From the IMG/VR virus record IMGVR_UViG_3300005099_000038, positions 1-29,215 of that record: DNA of 29,215 bases. One strand, 5' to 3'. The first letter of the stretch is position 1. Each line of letters begins with the position of its first letter. Position numbers and translations under genes: made by a program. Shown here in pieces: positions 28,358 through 29,215 of this stretch. The stretch is from a virus. The notes beneath the pieces were generated by a model. That model searched no databases, was not told the origin of the DNA, and was given only the letters and a program-made list of their open reading frames with translations.

Positions 28358-28575
28358 TTCCTTTCCTCCCGAGTAAGCACATCTATTATCTTTCTCAAAA
28401 GATAAGCTTGCCCTTGTAAATGCCTTATATCGGAATAATCAGACACTCCCACAAGTAACTCTTGTATATTTCTATACTCAGACTCAAGAACTCCAACAAA
28501 TCTCTTAAAATCATCTGGAAACTGCCCCATAAAAGGAGCTATAGCCTTCCTTAACTCTCCTAAATTGCTACTCAT
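28354..28575 (-). CDS. Small hypothetical helical protein after the portal
   Basis: This 73-residue protein starts at a TAG/ATG junction immediately after the portal stop and ends with ATGA into the next gene. It is predicted helical (LGELRKAIAPFMGQFPDDFK, then HLQGQAYLLRKIIDVLTREE). Small proteins with a 'hlQGqa..Lr.ll..l' helix occur beside portals in other podoviruses. The function is unknown and is probably head assembly. Confidence 0.55.
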   Translation of the reverse strand: MSSNLGELRKAIAPFMGQFPDDFKRFVGVLESEYRNIQELLVGVSDYSDIRHLQGQAYLLRKIIDVLTREERK

Positions 28576-28576
28576 A

Positions 28577-29215
28577 CTATCCAGCTTCCTCCATCATACT
28601 CTTTCTATGCTCCTGAGCCATTTCAGTAACTTCACTTATCTCCTTTTTCGGTTTAGGCTTCTGAACAGCAGAAGCCTGTTGAGCCAATTGTTGCTGTAAA
28701 CTTTCAACCATAACTTGTAATTCATCAGGCATAGGAATAGACACTCCAAAATTCTTAAAAACATGTTCAAGGAGATAGCGTCTTCCTTCAATTCCAATAA
28801 GTTGCATATCAACTGGATTGTTAGTAAGATTAAGAAGCTCAAGTAATTTCTGGGTCTGTGCCAGCTTTTCCATAAGAACTGTAGAGCCTTTTGCCTTTAT
28901 ATTCAAATCAGGTATCTCTTCATCATAGCCATAATAATTGATGACATTGTAGTAATAAATTCTCTTCACCGTCGGCTCAATAAGCCCTCTATCTATATTT
29001 TTGACAACTTCCTTTATACCACGATTAGCCTGATTCATAAGCATTGCCAATCCAGAACTTGTTCGACCTGCACCGCCAACTGTAACATCCCCGTGAGCGT
29101 AGGCAGGAACGCCTGATAATTCATCTGCCAATTTCATAAAGTAGGCAATTACCTGCACAAGAGCATTAGCAGTAAGACGTGGCTGATAAAAACGGTAAGC
29201 GGGTTCAGTAGAAAC
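28577..29215 (-). CDS. Portal protein, C-terminal part (runs off the right edge)
   Basis: There are 212 residues, open to the window edge (VSTEPAYRFYQPRLTANALV precedes the internal GTG at 29158, so that GTG is not the start). It contains AYAHGDVTVGGAGRTSSGLA then MLMNQANRGIKEVVKNIDRG, the 'rtaSGlsmLm..an..ik.vv.niD.g' core of large podoviral portals. The stem/wing region and a C-terminal Gln-rich helix (LQVMVESLQQQLAQQASAVQ) with a charged tail follow. The portal forms the dodecameric DNA channel at the capsid vertex. It is the first gene seen in the leftward late operon; the large terminase may lie just beyond. Confidence 0.75.
   Translation of the reverse strand, partial: VSTEPAYRFYQPRLTANALVQVIAYFMKLADELSGVPAYAHGDVTVGGAGRTSSGLAMLMNQANRGIKEVVKNIDRGLIEPTVKRIYYYNVINYYGYDEEIPDLNIKAKGSTVLMEKLAQTQKLLELLNLTNNPVDMQLIGIEGRRYLLEHVFKNFGVSIPMPDELQVMVESLQQQLAQQASAVQKPKPKKEISEVTEMAQEHRKSMMEEAG

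Noticed and set aside
28577-29158. Portal-region ORF starting at GTG 29158
   Set aside because: The frame is open through 29215 with portal-like sequence, so the GTG is internal and the gene is truncated by the window edge.
1-29215. tRNA genes, insertion sequences, integrase or att sites
   Set aside because: I saw no cloverleaf-like sequence, transposase, integrase or terminal repeats by reading. A covariance-model search would be needed to exclude tRNAs fully.

Overview
The window is part of a tailed bacteriophage genome, apparently a podovirus-like phage with a P22-type head, or a closely related prophage or uncultured virus. The DNA is AT-rich and most genes carry strong AGGAGG-type ribosome binding sites. 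Genes are packed with TAATG or ATGA overlaps, and many proteins are rich in Lys and Glu. An apparent two-component spanin (inner-membrane protein plus lipoprotein) argues for a host with an outer membrane. A thermophilic host is an inference from protein composition only.

Layout. (1) Bases 1-813, minus strand: a short leftward cluster with the start of a probable AAA+ ATPase cut by the window edge, a 36-residue Cys-rich protein and an unknown 172-residue protein. (2) Bases 814-952: a divergent control region with good sigma70-type promoters built on three copies of the same TTGACAAAA box. (3) Bases 953-2173, plus strand: a PD-(D/E)XK nuclease, a sigma region-2-like protein and a terminase small subunit. 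(4) Bases 2151-29215, minus strand: a continuous late operon read from right to left. Its order is portal, two small proteins, scaffold, major coat protein, decoration or fibre proteins, lysis cassette (i-spanin, o-spanin, holin-like, lytic transglycosylase), three very basic small proteins, S-adenosylmethionine decarboxylase-like SpeD, tail adaptor, gp10-like tail hub, tail fibre, coiled-coil tail proteins, and finally a giant internal virion protein with a metallopeptidase motif.

How the genes work together: portal, scaffold and coat build the procapsid. A rho-independent terminator directly after the coat gene probably reduces expression of what follows. Adaptor, hub and fibre proteins close the head and bind the host, and the large proteins at the left end are likely ejected with the DNA. 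SpeD together with the basic proteins may form a charge-neutralisation or DNA-compaction module.

The most striking unexplained signal is a 14-bp near-palindrome, TGAAATCGCTTTCA, found seven times exactly and twice more with one mismatch. Six of the seven exact copies lie inside genes, and they are read in all three codon phases, so the DNA rather than the protein seems to be conserved. It fits the LacI/CcpA-type operator consensus TGWAANCGNTNWCA and resembles a set of dispersed phage 'stoperators'. Two reading-frame anomalies also stand out: one near 3749, inside the giant virion protein, and one near 10112, where a clear gene has no normal start codon.
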